DNA of 64,000 nucleotides from Cellulosimicrobium terreum (GTDB lineage: Bacteria; Actinomycetota; Actinomycetes; Actinomycetales; Cellulomonadaceae): assembly GCA_014803435.1 (NCBI GenBank), contig JACYFD010000004.1:186001-250000 (forward strand), written 5' to 3'. Position 1 is the stretch's first letter, and each line of letters begins with the position of its first letter. The notes under the pieces were generated by a model, which worked only from the letters and a program-made list of their open reading frames with translations, made no database searches and was not told where the DNA came from. The position numbers and the translations under genes are program-made. Positions 40,674 through 49,264 of this stretch are shown here, in pieces.

Positions 40674-43600
40674 CGGGGGACGTCTCGGGAGGGCTGTTCG
40701 ACCTCGAGGACCTGGGGCCGGTGCGCGCCCACGTGCGCCTGGTGCAGGACGATCCTGGCCCTGGTTCGCGCGCCGACGCGCCTGGATCCCCTTCCGGGAG
40801 CGGCCGGCGACGCATCGCGGCCACGGACATCGCCCGGCTGCTCCGCCGCCCCGAGCCGACGCCCGAGCAGATCGAGGTGATCGAGGCTCCGCTGGAACCG
40901 ATGCTCGTCGTCGCGGGCGCAGGCTCGGGGAAGACGGAGACCATGGCCGCGCGCGTCGTGTGGCTCATCGCGAACGGGCTGGTGCGGCCCGACGAGGTGC
41001 TCGGGCTGACGTTCACGCGCAAGGCGTCCGCGGAGCTGACCGACCGGGTCCAGGCCCGGCTCGCCCAGCTCGCCCGGGCGCGCGGGGACGCGGCGTCCGG
41101 GCTCGCGCTCCTGGAGCGCCCGACGATCTCGACGTACAACGCGTACGCGGCGACGCTCGTCGCCGACCACGGCCTGCGGGTCGGCGTCGAGCCGGGGTCA
41201 CGGCTGCTCGGCGAGGCCGAGCAGTGGCAGCTCGCGTCGCAGGTCGTCGAGAGCTGGGACGAGGACCTGGGGACCGACCGTGCGGTGAGCACGGTGGTGG
41301 CCGCCGTGCTCGGCCTCTCCGGTGCCCTGTCGGAGCACCTCCTCGACCCGCGCGACGCGCGCGACCGGATCGACGAGATGGTGGCGTCGCTCGACGCCCT
41401 GCCGCTGGGCCCACGGCAGAAGGCCCGCACCAAGGAGGTCACCAAGCTCGTCGGCGACGTCGCCGAGAGGTCGCGGCTGCTCGGGGTCGCGACGGCCTAC
41501 CGCGAGCGCAAGCGCACGGGCGACGCGCTCGACTTCGGCGATCAGGTGGCGCTCGCCGCCCGGCTTGCGCGCGACATCCCCGTCGTCGGCGCGACCGAGC
41601 GCACGCGCTTCCGCGTCGTCCTGCTGGACGAGTACCAGGACACGTCCCACGCGCAGGTCGAGCTGCTCGCCGGGCTCTTCGGTGGTGGTCACGCGGTGAC
41701 CGCCGTGGGCGACCCCCACCAGTCGATCTACGGGTGGCGGGGAGCGAGCGCCGGTGGCCTCGCCCGGTTCCCGGAGCGCTTCGCGCGCGCCGAGAGCCCT
41801 GCCACGGTCCACTACCTGTCCACGTCCTGGCGCAACGATGCGGCGATCCTCGCCGCCGCGAACGTCGCGTCGGCACCGCTGCGCGGCGCGACGACGCGGG
41901 CGCAGGACACGAGGGTCCCACCGCTCGCGCTGCGTCCGGACGCCGGGCCGGGGCGTGTCGGCGCGCACGTCGCGACCACCCTCGAGGAGGAGGCGGCGGC
42001 GGTCGCCGAGCTCGTCGCGACGCGGTGGCGGCCCGCGAGGGCTCCCGGCGGCCGGGTCACGGCGGCCGTCCTGTGCCGCAAGCGCAGCCAGTTCGCCGCG
42101 GTCGAGGTGGCGCTGCGGCGTCGTGGTCTGCCGGTCGAGGTCGTCGGTCTCGGCGGGCTCCTCACGACCCCGGAGGTCGTAGACGTCACGTCCCTGCTCG
42201 AGGTCGTGCACGACCCGTCACGCGGCGACGCCCTGGTGCGGCTCCTGACGGGGCCGCGGGTCAACCTCGGCGCGGCGGACCTCCATGCGCTCGCCGGGCG
42301 CGCGGCGGACCTCGCACGCCTCGACGGGCTGTCGACGCGTGGTCGTGGCCGGCACGGGGCGCAGGACGGGGCGGTCGTCGAGGGCGACGTCGTCGACCAC
42401 CGCTCGATCGTCGACGCGCTCGACGACCTGCCCGGTCCGGGTGCGCAGAGCGCGGACGGCCGCGGCCTGACCACGACCGCGCACGAGCGCCTGACCGTCC
42501 TCTCGGCGACGTTGCGCGACCTGCGCTCCCTCACGTACCTGTCGTTGCCCGAGCTCGTCGCGGAGGCGGAGCGCGCGCTGGGGCTCGACGTGGAGGCCGT
42601 GGCGACGCAGGCGCTGCTCGCCACCCGCCGGCTGGCCGACCCGGACGCGGTCAGCGACCGGGCGCGCGAGCACCTCGACGCGTTCAGGGACGTCGCGGCG
42701 ACGTTCGCGCAGACAGCGGACGTCGCGACCCTGGGTGCGTTCCTCGCGTGGCTTGGCGTCGCGTCGACCCGGGAGAACGGGCTCGACCTGCCGGTGCGGG
42801 AACCTGACCCCGACGCCGTGCAGGTGATCACGGCGCACGCCGCGAAGGGGCTCGAGTGGGACGTCGTCGTGGTGCCCGGCCTCGTGGACGGGGTGTTCCC
42901 GACGATCGCGCAGGCCGCGTCCGGGGTGCGAACCGACAGCGGGTGGCTCACGGACGTCGCGCAGCTGCCGTACCCGCTGCGTGGGGACGCGACCGACCTG
43001 CCCGACTTCCGGTACGACCTCGCGTCGGACACCAAGGACCTCGTGGTGCGGCGGGACGAGTTCCGGGCCGCGTGCGGTGAGCACCAGCTCGCGGAGGAGC
43101 GCCGTCTCGCCTACGTGGCGTTCACCCGGGCCCGTCGCGAGCTCTTCCTCACGGCGTCGTGGTGGCAGGGCGGCAGCACACCCCGTGCGCTGTCGCCGTT
43201 CTTGCACGAGCTCGTCGACGCCGGTGTCGTGCAGGGCGACGGCTGGGCTGCTCCGCCGGTCCCCGGGGACGTCAACCCGTTGCAAGACGTCGAGGTCACG
43301 GGGACGTGGCCGGACCCGCAGGCGGACGGGCCGGTGCCCGGGGCGGCCGGTTCGCCGTGGTCGGCGCGGTCGTTGCTGCGCGCCACCGCGGCTCGCGTGG
43401 AGCACGCGGCCGCGGGTCGCACGGGTCAGGACCAGCTGACGGCGCAGGACGGGGTCCTCGTCGACGAGGACGGGCGCGACCTCGTCGGGCTCGCCCGCGT
43501 GCTCCTCACCGAGCGCGCCGAGCGGACCGGCGGTGCGGTCCAGATGCCGGGGCACGTGTCCGCGTCGGCGCTCGTGCGGATCGCGACGGACCGCGACGAG

Positions 43601-44173
43601 TTCGCACTCCACGTGCGCCGGCCGGTGCCCGCGCAGCCGACCGTGCACGCGCGCCGCGGCACCCAGTTCCACCTGTGGGCCGAGCGGTACTTCACCCGGT
43701 CCTCGCTGCTCGACGTCGAGGACCTGCCCGGGGCGGACGACGAGGGCACCGAGCACGACCTCGATCTCGCCGACCTGCAGGAGACGTTCCTCGCCTCGCC
43801 CTGGGCGGCGCGTTCGCCCCTGGCCGTGGAGGTCGACGTCGAGACCACCGTCGGTGACACGGTCCTGCGCTCGCGCATCGACGCGGTCTTCCCCGAGCGG
43901 TTCCCCGGGGCGTCAGGTTCGTCGGGCGCGGTGTCGGACGGGGTCGACGGGGTCGTCGTCGTCGACTGGAAGACGGGTCGCGCGCCGACCGATCCGGATG
44001 CCCGCCGCACGCGCGAGGTGCAGCTCGCCGTGTATCGGCTGGCGTGGTCGCGCTGGTCCGGGCTGCCGCTGGAGCGCGTCGCGGCGGCGTTCTACTACGT
44101 CGCGTCGGACGAGACTGTGCGGCCGGAGCGGCTGCTGGACGAGGCAGGGATCGAGGCGCTGCTGCGGGGCTGA
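40670..44173 (+). CDS. adnB: AdnB-type ATP-dependent helicase-nuclease subunit
   Basis: A 1167-residue partner of AdnA and the likely lead motor. UvrD-type motor: GAGSGKTETMAARVV (Walker A, about 83-89), FTRKASAELTDRV (Ia), VVLLDEYQDTSHAQVELL (II, near 318), GDPHQSIYGWRGA (III), TAHAAKGLEWDVVVVPGL (V) and YVAFTRARRELFL (VI). The C-terminal RecB-like nuclease has FHLWAERYF and VVVDWKTGRAP (near 1098) with QLAVYRLAW. With adnA it forms a translationally coupled operon. Length and motifs match mycobacterial AdnB. Confidence 0.93.
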   Translation: MTGDVSGGLFDLEDLGPVRAHVRLVQDDPGPGSRADAPGSPSGSGRRRIAATDIARLLRRPEPTPEQIEVIEAPLEPMLVVAGAGSGKTETMAARVVWLIANGLVRPDEVLGLTFTRKASAELTDRVQARLAQLARARGDAASGLALLERPTISTYNAYAATLVADHGLRVGVEPGSRLLGEAEQWQLASQVVESWDEDLGTDRAVSTVVAAVLGLSGALSEHLLDPRDARDRIDEMVASLDALPLGPRQKARTKEVTKLVGDVAERSRLLGVATAYRERKRTGDALDFGDQVALAARLARDIPVVGATERTRFRVVLLDEYQDTSHAQVELLAGLFGGGHAVTAVGDPHQSIYGWRGASAGGLARFPERFARAESPATVHYLSTSWRNDAAILAAANVASAPLRGATTRAQDTRVPPLALRPDAGPGRVGAHVATTLEEEAAAVAELVATRWRPARAPGGRVTAAVLCRKRSQFAAVEVALRRRGLPVEVVGLGGLLTTPEVVDVTSLLEVVHDPSRGDALVRLLTGPRVNLGAADLHALAGRAADLARLDGLSTRGRGRHGAQDGAVVEGDVVDHRSIVDALDDLPGPGAQSADGRGLTTTAHERLTVLSATLRDLRSLTYLSLPELVAEAERALGLDVEAVATQALLATRRLADPDAVSDRAREHLDAFRDVAATFAQTADVATLGAFLAWLGVASTRENGLDLPVREPDPDAVQVITAHAAKGLEWDVVVVPGLVDGVFPTIAQAASGVRTDSGWLTDVAQLPYPLRGDATDLPDFRYDLASDTKDLVVRRDEFRAACGEHQLAEERRLAYVAFTRARRELFLTASWWQGGSTPRALSPFLHELVDAGVVQGDGWAAPPVPGDVNPLQDVEVTGTWPDPQADGPVPGAAGSPWSARSLLRATAARVEHAAAGRTGQDQLTAQDGVLVDEDGRDLVGLARVLLTERAERTGGAVQMPGHVSASALVRIATDRDEFALHVRRPVPAQPTVHARRGTQFHLWAERYFTRSSLLDVEDLPGADDEGTEHDLDLADLQETFLASPWAARSPLAVEVDVETTVGDTVLRSRIDAVFPERFPGASGSSGAVSDGVDGVVVVDWKTGRAPTDPDARRTREVQLAVYRLAWSRWSGLPLERVAAAFYYVASDETVRPERLLDEAGIEALLRG

Positions 44174-44174
44174 G

Positions 44175-44195
44175 CCGGCCGGGTCCACCGGCCGG
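44175..44195. terminator. Short hairpin between adnB and the phosphotransferase gene
   Basis: CCGGCCGG (44175-44182) pairs perfectly with CCGGCCGG (44188-44195) around GTCCA, between convergent genes. Confidence 0.6.
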
Positions 44196-44203
44196 ACCGG
44201 TCG

Positions 44204-45121
44204 TCAGGAATCGTCGCGGGTCGCGTCGTCGAGGTCGGCGAGCATGTCCATGGCGTCGGCCACCACATCGTCCAGGCCGTGCCGCACGCCGTGCAGGAGC
44301 CACCGCGCGAGCGCGAGCTCGCTCACGAGCAGCGCCCGGTCGGTGAGCCGGGAGTCGGTGAGCTCGGTGCGGCGCAGCTGGTACGCCTCCGTGATGGAGT
44401 CGACCGACTCGGGCGGGGCCGACGCGAGGAGCCACGCCAGGTCGTCCGCGGGGTCGGCGACGCGGGCGTCGGACCACCCGGTGACCGCGACGACGCGTCC
44501 CCGGGCGACGAGCACCTGCTCCGGGCCGAGGTCGCCGTGCACGACGACAGGCTGGAACCGCCAGAGCGAGACGTCCTCGAGGGCGGCCTCCCAGCGGCGC
44601 AGGAGCCGCGTCGGGACCCTCCCGGTCTGGGCCGCCTCGTCGAGCTCGCTCATGCGCCGCTCCCGGTACTCCTCCACGGAGTACCCGGGCAGACCTGCGT
44701 CGTCGACGATCGAGCGGGGCAGCTCGTGGATCGACGCCAGCACCCGCCCCAGGTCGGCTCCGAGCCCCGGGCCGGGGCGCAGGGAGTCGACGTCGAGCGC
44801 CGAGCCTTCGAGCGCGGGGTGCACGACGGCGCGCCCGCCCTCGGGCAGGAGCGCGAAGCCCGCGAGCCGGGGGACGGCGAAGGACAGGACGCCGGAGTCG
44901 ACGTAGAGCTGCAGCGAGCCGAGCAGCTCGGTCTCCGCCTCGAGCGCGGCGCCGGCCTGCAGGCTGCGGGGAGCGCGCACCGTCCAGCGGCCGCCGTCGC
45001 CGTCGGTCACGACCGCGGTGTCGTAGTCGCCCGGGTCGTGGACGGCGTGCGCCGTCCGGGCGTCGAGGCCGGGGACCGCGGCGGTCGCGAGCGCGGCGAG
45101 CGTCAGGGGAGAGCGTGGCAC
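44204..45121 (-). CDS. APH-like phosphotransferase family protein
   Basis: A 305-residue kinase-like protein of the aminoglycoside/macrolide phosphotransferase fold. The catalytic segment VVVHGDLGPEQVLVARGRVVAVTGWSDARVADPADDLAWLL contains the HGDL loop, but the usual second Asp (IDW) is replaced by TGWSDAR; the first part (LQAGAALEAETELLGSL) supplies the nucleotide Glu. Its position between adnB and nudC is conserved in actinobacteria, which argues for a housekeeping role rather than acquired resistance. The GTG lies six bases after TACCGT. Confidence 0.85.
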   Translation of the reverse strand: MPRSPLTLAALATAAVPGLDARTAHAVHDPGDYDTAVVTDGDGGRWTVRAPRSLQAGAALEAETELLGSLQLYVDSGVLSFAVPRLAGFALLPEGGRAVVHPALEGSALDVDSLRPGPGLGADLGRVLASIHELPRSIVDDAGLPGYSVEEYRERRMSELDEAAQTGRVPTRLLRRWEAALEDVSLWRFQPVVVHGDLGPEQVLVARGRVVAVTGWSDARVADPADDLAWLLASAPPESVDSITEAYQLRRTELTDSRLTDRALLVSELALARWLLHGVRHGLDDVVADAMDMLADLDDATRDDS

Positions 45122-45127
45122 CCGTTC

Positions 45128-45133
45128 ACGGTA
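45128..45133 (-). promoter_or_regulatory. -10 box (TACCGT) of the leaderless phosphotransferase gene
   Basis: On the minus strand TACCGT, then six bases, then GTG at 45121. Confidence 0.65.
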
Positions 45134-45204
45134 GTCGCTCGGACGGCGCTCGCAGGGGCACCCACGCCGGTACCGGTCCGCTCATGGGCTCGGCAGGAGA
45201 GGGT

Positions 45205-45210
45205 TACGGT
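45205..45210 (+). promoter_or_regulatory. -10 box (TACGGT) of the leaderless nudC gene
   Basis: TACGGT, then six bases, then the ATG at 45217. Confidence 0.65.
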
Positions 45211-45216
45211 CGGGGG

Positions 45217-46215
45217 ATGAGCACCGCGATCTCCCGGCCCCTCCGGCTGCCGCTCGACGGCGAGACCGTCGACCGGGCGGCCCACCGGCGCGCGGAGCCC
45301 GACCTCGTGCAGGCCCTGCGCGGCCTCGCGACGACCCGGGTGCTCCTGGTGCACCGCGGCCGTGTCGCGGTGCGCGCGGACGGCACGGCCGCGCTGCTGG
45401 GACCCGACGCGTGCGAGCGGGTGCCCGGACCGGACCAGGGCGAACGGCCCCGCTGGATCTTCCTCGGCGAGCAGGCGGGGACCGCCTACCTCGGGCTGGT
45501 GCTGTCCGACGACGCGGATGCCCAGGACGTCGACATCGAGGGCGTCGACCCGCACGACCCGTTGTCCGACCTCGTGCGCGCTCACGGGTGGCGAGGGCTG
45601 CGCGAGCTCGTCACGGCCGACGGCACGGGGAGCGGTACGGGCGGGGCGCTCGCCACCGGGGCGGTCGCGCTCGCGGCGTGGCACGCGGCGCACGAGCGGT
45701 GCCCCCGGTGCGGCGAACCGACGGTGCTCGAGAACGCGGGCTGGACCCGTCGCTGCGTCGCGCAGGGGATCGACCTGTACCCGCGGACGGACCCGGCCGT
45801 CATCATGAGCGTCGTCCACGGCGACGGTGACGACGAGCGCCTGCTGCTCGGGCACGCCGCCCACTGGCCGGACCACCGGTTCTCGACCCTGGCCGGCTAC
45901 GTGGAGCCGGGCGAGTCGCTCGAGCAGGCGGTGCGTCGTGAGGTGCTCGAGGAGAGCGGGGTCGTCGTCGGCGAGGTCGGGTACCGGGGCAGCCAGCCGT
46001 GGCCGTTCCCGGCGTCCCTGATGCTGGGCTTCCACGCCCGGGCGACGTCGACGGAGATCCGGGTCGACGGCGTCGAGCTCACCGACGCGCGCTGGTTCAC
46101 CCGCGCCGAGCTCGGTCGCGCCGTCGACGCGAAGGACGTCCTGCTGCCCGGGCGCGCGTCGATCGCCCGGGCCCTGATCGAGGACTGGTACGGCGCGGTG
46201 CTCCCCGATCTCTGA
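45217..46215 (+). CDS. nudC: NAD(+) diphosphatase
   Basis: NudC hydrolyses NADH/NAD to NMN and AMP and can remove NAD caps from RNA. The 332-residue product has a zinc-ribbon region (CPRCGEPT, about 162-169, then RRC near 179), the Nudix box GYVEPGESLEQAVRREVLEESGV (from about 228) and the NudC-specific SQPWPFPASLMLGF after it. Only three of the four expected zinc cysteines are visible (RRCVAQG lacks the last). Start fixed by the leaderless -10 box. Confidence 0.95.
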   Translation: MSTAISRPLRLPLDGETVDRAAHRRAEPDLVQALRGLATTRVLLVHRGRVAVRADGTAALLGPDACERVPGPDQGERPRWIFLGEQAGTAYLGLVLSDDADAQDVDIEGVDPHDPLSDLVRAHGWRGLRELVTADGTGSGTGGALATGAVALAAWHAAHERCPRCGEPTVLENAGWTRRCVAQGIDLYPRTDPAVIMSVVHGDGDDERLLLGHAAHWPDHRFSTLAGYVEPGESLEQAVRREVLEESGVVVGEVGYRGSQPWPFPASLMLGFHARATSTEIRVDGVELTDARWFTRAELGRAVDAKDVLLPGRASIARALIEDWYGAVLPDL

Positions 46216-46233
46216 CGGACACGGGACGTGCGG

Positions 46234-46342
46234 GGCGCTGGCCTGCGCGGGCGGGATCGCGGATCTTCCATCCGCCGCTCGTGCCTCGCGGCTCCCGCCA
46301 GGCCCGCCACGACCCGCGACCCCGCCCGCTCCGGCCTGCGCC
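46234..46342. repeat. Structured intergenic element, copy 2
   Basis: Outer arms 46234-46260 and 46316-46342 pair at 23 of 27 positions, extended by GG/CC. The interior shares GGATCT-CCATCC, CTCGTGCCTCGCGG and CTCCCGCCAGGCCC with copy 1 at 15288-15396. The inner hairpin is one base pair shorter on both sides (GCCGC/GCGGC versus GCCCGC/GCGGGC), a compensating change. As in copy 1, it sits between two convergent genes (nudC and mycoredoxin). Confidence 0.8.
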
Positions 46343-46369
46343 GCCGGGCGGGCGACCTGACAGCGCTGC

Positions 46370-46636
46370 TCAGGCGGCGAGGCGCTGCTTGACCTCGGCG
46401 AGGGACGGGTTCGTGGCGGCGGTGCCGTCGGGGAAGACGACGGTCGGCACGGTCTGGTTGCCGCCGTTGACCTGCTCCACGTAGGCCGCGGAGTCGGGGT
46501 GCTCCTCGATGTTCACCTCGGTGTACCCGATGCCGACCGAGTCGAGCTGCGTCTTGAGCCGGCGGCAGTACCCGCACCAGCTCGTCGAGTACATGACGAT
46601 CGTGCCGGCGTCGGGTGTGGTCGGGGCGGTGGGCAT
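46370..46636 (-). CDS. mrx1: Mycoredoxin (glutaredoxin-like)
   Basis: An 88-residue glutaredoxin-fold oxidoreductase that reduces mycothiol mixed disulfides. The active site is CGYC (Cys21, Cys24) in YSTSWCGYCRRLK, followed by YTEVNIEEHP and the cis-Pro segment QTVPTVVFPDG. The ATG at 46636 has GAGGAG eight bases upstream; longer frames are not supported. A TACGGT -10-like box near 46705 (minus strand) implies a leader of about 60 bases. The divergent neighbour is uvrD2, the same pair as in mycobacteria. Confidence 0.93.
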   Translation of the reverse strand: MPTAPTTPDAGTIVMYSTSWCGYCRRLKTQLDSVGIGYTEVNIEEHPDSAAYVEQVNGGNQTVPTVVFPDGTAATNPSLAEVKQRLAA

Positions 46637-46833
46637 CGTGAGAGCTCCTCGGTGCTGGTTCTGAGGTCGAGATCGGTGGTTCCGTGCACGGACCTGGCGG
46701 TCCGCACCGTAGTCCGAACGCGGACGTCGTCGCGAGTGTTCCCGGGGTGCTCGCCCCGTGCCCCGCGGACCGCGCTCCACAGGTCCGCCCGGGAGGTCGT
46801 GCCCTGTGGGGGGCGGCTGCGACAATCGCCGTG

Positions 46834-48939
46834 ATGTCCACACCTCCCGCCGCACCGCGCACACCACCGACCAGCACGCCGCCGACCCGCACGCCCGCGC
46901 CGTCGGGCCCGCCGCGCAGCGCGGACGCGATCCTCGAGGCCCTCGACCCGGACCAGCGGGACGTCGCGCTCGCGCTCAACGGCCCGGTGTGCGTGCTCGC
47001 GGGGGCAGGCACGGGCAAGACGCGTGCGATCACCCACCGCATCGCCTACGGGGTCCGCACCGGCGTGTACGCGCCGACGTCGGTGCTCGCCGTCACGTTC
47101 ACGGCGCGGGCCGCGGGGGAGATGCGCACGCGCCTGCGCGAGCTGGGGGCCACGGGTGTCCAGGCGCGCACGTTCCACGCCGCGGCCCTGCGCCAGCTCG
47201 GGTACTTCTGGCCCAAGGTCGTGGGAGGCGCACCCCCGCGCATCCTGGAGCACAAGGCGCCGGTGATCGCCGAGGCGGCGCGCCGTCTCGGCGTCGGGGT
47301 GGACCGCGTCGCCGTGCGGGACCTCTCGTCGGAGGTCGAGTGGGCGAAGGTCTCCCTCGTCACCGCGGACGACTATGTCCGCGCGTGCGCCGCGATCGAC
47401 CGCGACCCGCCGGCGGGGTACGACCACCAGACGATCGCCCGGCTCGTCACGGCGTACGAGGAGGTCAAGACGGAACGCTCGGTGATCGACTTCGAGGACG
47501 TCCTGCTCATGCTCGGGGACATGCTCGCCACGCAGGGCACGGTCGCGGACCAGGTGCGCCGCCAGTACCGTCACTTCGTCGTCGACGAGTACCAGGACGT
47601 CTCGCCGCTGCAGCAGTTCCTGCTCGACCAGTGGCTCGGGGGCCGCGACGAGCTGTGCGTCGTGGGCGACCCGTCGCAGACGATCTACTCCTTCACGGGC
47701 GCGACGCCGCACCACCTGCTCACGTTCACTCGTGCGCACCCTGGCGCCCAGGTGGTCCGTCTCGTGCGTGACTACCGGTCCACGCCGCAGGTGGTCGGGC
47801 TCGCCAACCAGCTCCTGGCCCGTGCCGGGCGGTCGGGCGGCGCGCACACCGCGCTCGAGCTGATCGCGCAACGTCCGTCCGGACCGCCCGTCGCGTTCAC
47901 CACCTACGACGACGACGAGTCCGAGGCGAAGGGCATCGCCGCCCGTGTCACGTCCCTCGTCGCGGCCGGGACCCGACCCAGCGAGATCGCGGTGCTGTAC
48001 CGGACGAACGCCCAGTCGGAGGCGTTCGAGTCCGCGCTCGCGGACGCCGGGATCGGCTATCTCGTGCGTGGCGGCGAGCGGTTCTTCCAGCGCAAGGAGG
48101 TGCGCGACGCGATCGTGCTGCTGCGGGGCGCCGCGCGCTCCGCGGACCCGGACGTCCCGATGCCCGAGACGGTGCGCGACGTCCTGATCTCGGCCGGGTG
48201 GGCGAGCGAGCCGCCCTCGGCACGGGGCGCCGCGCGCGAGCGCTGGGAGTCCATGCAGGCGCTGGTGGCGCTCGCCGACGACGTCGCGGCGCTGGCCACG
48301 GCGGCGGACGCGCCACCCGTGACGGTGGCGGGGCTCGTCGCCGAGCTGGACGAGCGGGCGTCGTCGCAGCACGCCCCGACGGTCGAGGGCGTCACGCTCG
48401 CCTCCCTGCACGCGGCGAAGGGGCTCGAGTGGGACGCGGTGTTCCTCGCCGGGACGAGCGAGGGTCTGATGCCGATCTCGCTCGCGGAGACGGACGAGGC
48501 GGTGGCGGAGGAACGACGTCTGCTGTATGTCGGGATCACGCGCGCACGCGAGCACCTGGAGCTCTCGTTCGCGCGCTCGCGCAACCCGGGGGGCCGCGCG
48601 ACCCGCAAGCGCACCCGCTTCCTCGACGGGATGTGGCCGGCCGACGGCGACGCGCGCACACCGGGTAGGCGCACGCGCTCCGGTCAGGCTCGGCTGCGGC
48701 TCACGGGGGAGTACGACCGCGCGCTCTTCGACGAGCTGCGCGAGTGGCGGCGCGAGGTCGCGCAGGAGACGGACAAGCCCGCATTCACGGTCCTGGTCGA
48801 CGACACCCTGGCGGCGATCGCCGAGACCCGACCGGGTTCCGTCTCCCAGCTCGCACGGATCAACGGGCTGGGACCGGCGAAGATCGACCGCTACGGCCCG
48901 ACGATCCTCGAGATCGTGGCGCGCGCGTCGACCTCCTGA
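46834..48939 (+). CDS. uvrD2: UvrD2-like ATP-dependent DNA helicase
   Basis: A 701-residue superfamily-1 3'-5' DNA helicase. Motifs: Q-like LDPDQRDVALAL, I GAGTGKT (about 56-62), Ia FTARAAGEMRTRL, II VVDEYQDV, III GDPSQTIYSFTGA, IV VRLVRDYRSTPQV, V LHAAKGLEWDAVFLAG and VI YVGITRAREHLEL. The C-terminus is an HRDC domain (about 625-700, ending INGLGPAKIDRYGPTILEIV). Mycobacterial UvrD2 joins helicase and HRDC by a tetracysteine linker; here the linker (GRRTRSGQARLRLTGEYDRAL) has no cysteines. Start ATG at 46834, seven bases after GACAAT. Confidence 0.92.
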   Translation: MSTPPAAPRTPPTSTPPTRTPAPSGPPRSADAILEALDPDQRDVALALNGPVCVLAGAGTGKTRAITHRIAYGVRTGVYAPTSVLAVTFTARAAGEMRTRLRELGATGVQARTFHAAALRQLGYFWPKVVGGAPPRILEHKAPVIAEAARRLGVGVDRVAVRDLSSEVEWAKVSLVTADDYVRACAAIDRDPPAGYDHQTIARLVTAYEEVKTERSVIDFEDVLLMLGDMLATQGTVADQVRRQYRHFVVDEYQDVSPLQQFLLDQWLGGRDELCVVGDPSQTIYSFTGATPHHLLTFTRAHPGAQVVRLVRDYRSTPQVVGLANQLLARAGRSGGAHTALELIAQRPSGPPVAFTTYDDDESEAKGIAARVTSLVAAGTRPSEIAVLYRTNAQSEAFESALADAGIGYLVRGGERFFQRKEVRDAIVLLRGAARSADPDVPMPETVRDVLISAGWASEPPSARGAARERWESMQALVALADDVAALATAADAPPVTVAGLVAELDERASSQHAPTVEGVTLASLHAAKGLEWDAVFLAGTSEGLMPISLAETDEAVAEERRLLYVGITRAREHLELSFARSRNPGGRATRKRTRFLDGMWPADGDARTPGRRTRSGQARLRLTGEYDRALFDELREWRREVAQETDKPAFTVLVDDTLAAIAETRPGSVSQLARINGLGPAKIDRYGPTILEIVARASTS

Positions 48940-48983
48940 CGAGCTGATCGGGACCTCGGCGAAAGAACTCGAAAGAAGTCCTC

Positions 48984-49021
48984 GAAATAAGTTGTGCGTT
49001 CTTCCGGGCGCGGCATATGGT
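48984..49021 (+). promoter_or_regulatory. WhiB7-type autoregulated promoter
   Basis: TTGTGC -35 (48992-48997) and TATGGT -10 (49016-49021) are 18 bases apart. Just upstream of the -35 is an AT-rich block GAAATAA (48984-48990) inside a locally AT-rich stretch that begins near 48960. In mycobacteria and streptomycetes WhiB7/WblC binds such an AT block with its AT-hook next to a sigma-A promoter. Transcription would start near 49028. Confidence 0.75.
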
Positions 49022-49092
49022 CGTGGAGTCCTGTTGGGAACGGGCACGCCGAGAGGCGGGTCCCGTGTCGGAGAGAGGGGGTGGGAGCACCG

Positions 49093-49248
49093 ATGAAGAA
49101 GAACCAGATCGCCATGGCGTACCTGCTGGATATCGCGTCCGTCTACACGGGCACGCCGGGAGGACTCCGTCCGCGTGCACGCGCGTTCGGCGGCAATCTC
49201 ATCACCAGCCCCGCTCCCGACTCCGCCCCCAGGACGTCTCCGGTCTGA
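49093..49248 (+). CDS. whiB7 leader peptide (uORF)
   Basis: A 51-codon frame starting ATG AAG AAG AAC with a GGGGGTGGGAG ribosome site 6-16 bases upstream. It begins MKKNQIAMAYLLDIASVYTG and ends RTSPV; the second half is Arg/Pro/Ser-rich. It lies between the whiB7 promoter and an intrinsic terminator, the position of the translated uORF that governs attenuation upstream of whiB7/wblC in other actinobacteria. A ribosome stalled on it by an antibiotic would be expected to favour read-through (established for the class; inferred here). Confidence 0.7.
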   Translation: MKKNQIAMAYLLDIASVYTGTPGGLRPRARAFGGNLITSPAPDSAPRTSPV

Positions 49249-49264
49249 TCGACCGGCACCTTCC

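Noticed and set aside
44204-45121. Acquired aminoglycoside or macrolide resistance gene
   Set aside because: Base composition matches the neighbours, its position between adnB and nudC is conserved, and the second catalytic Asp motif is altered.
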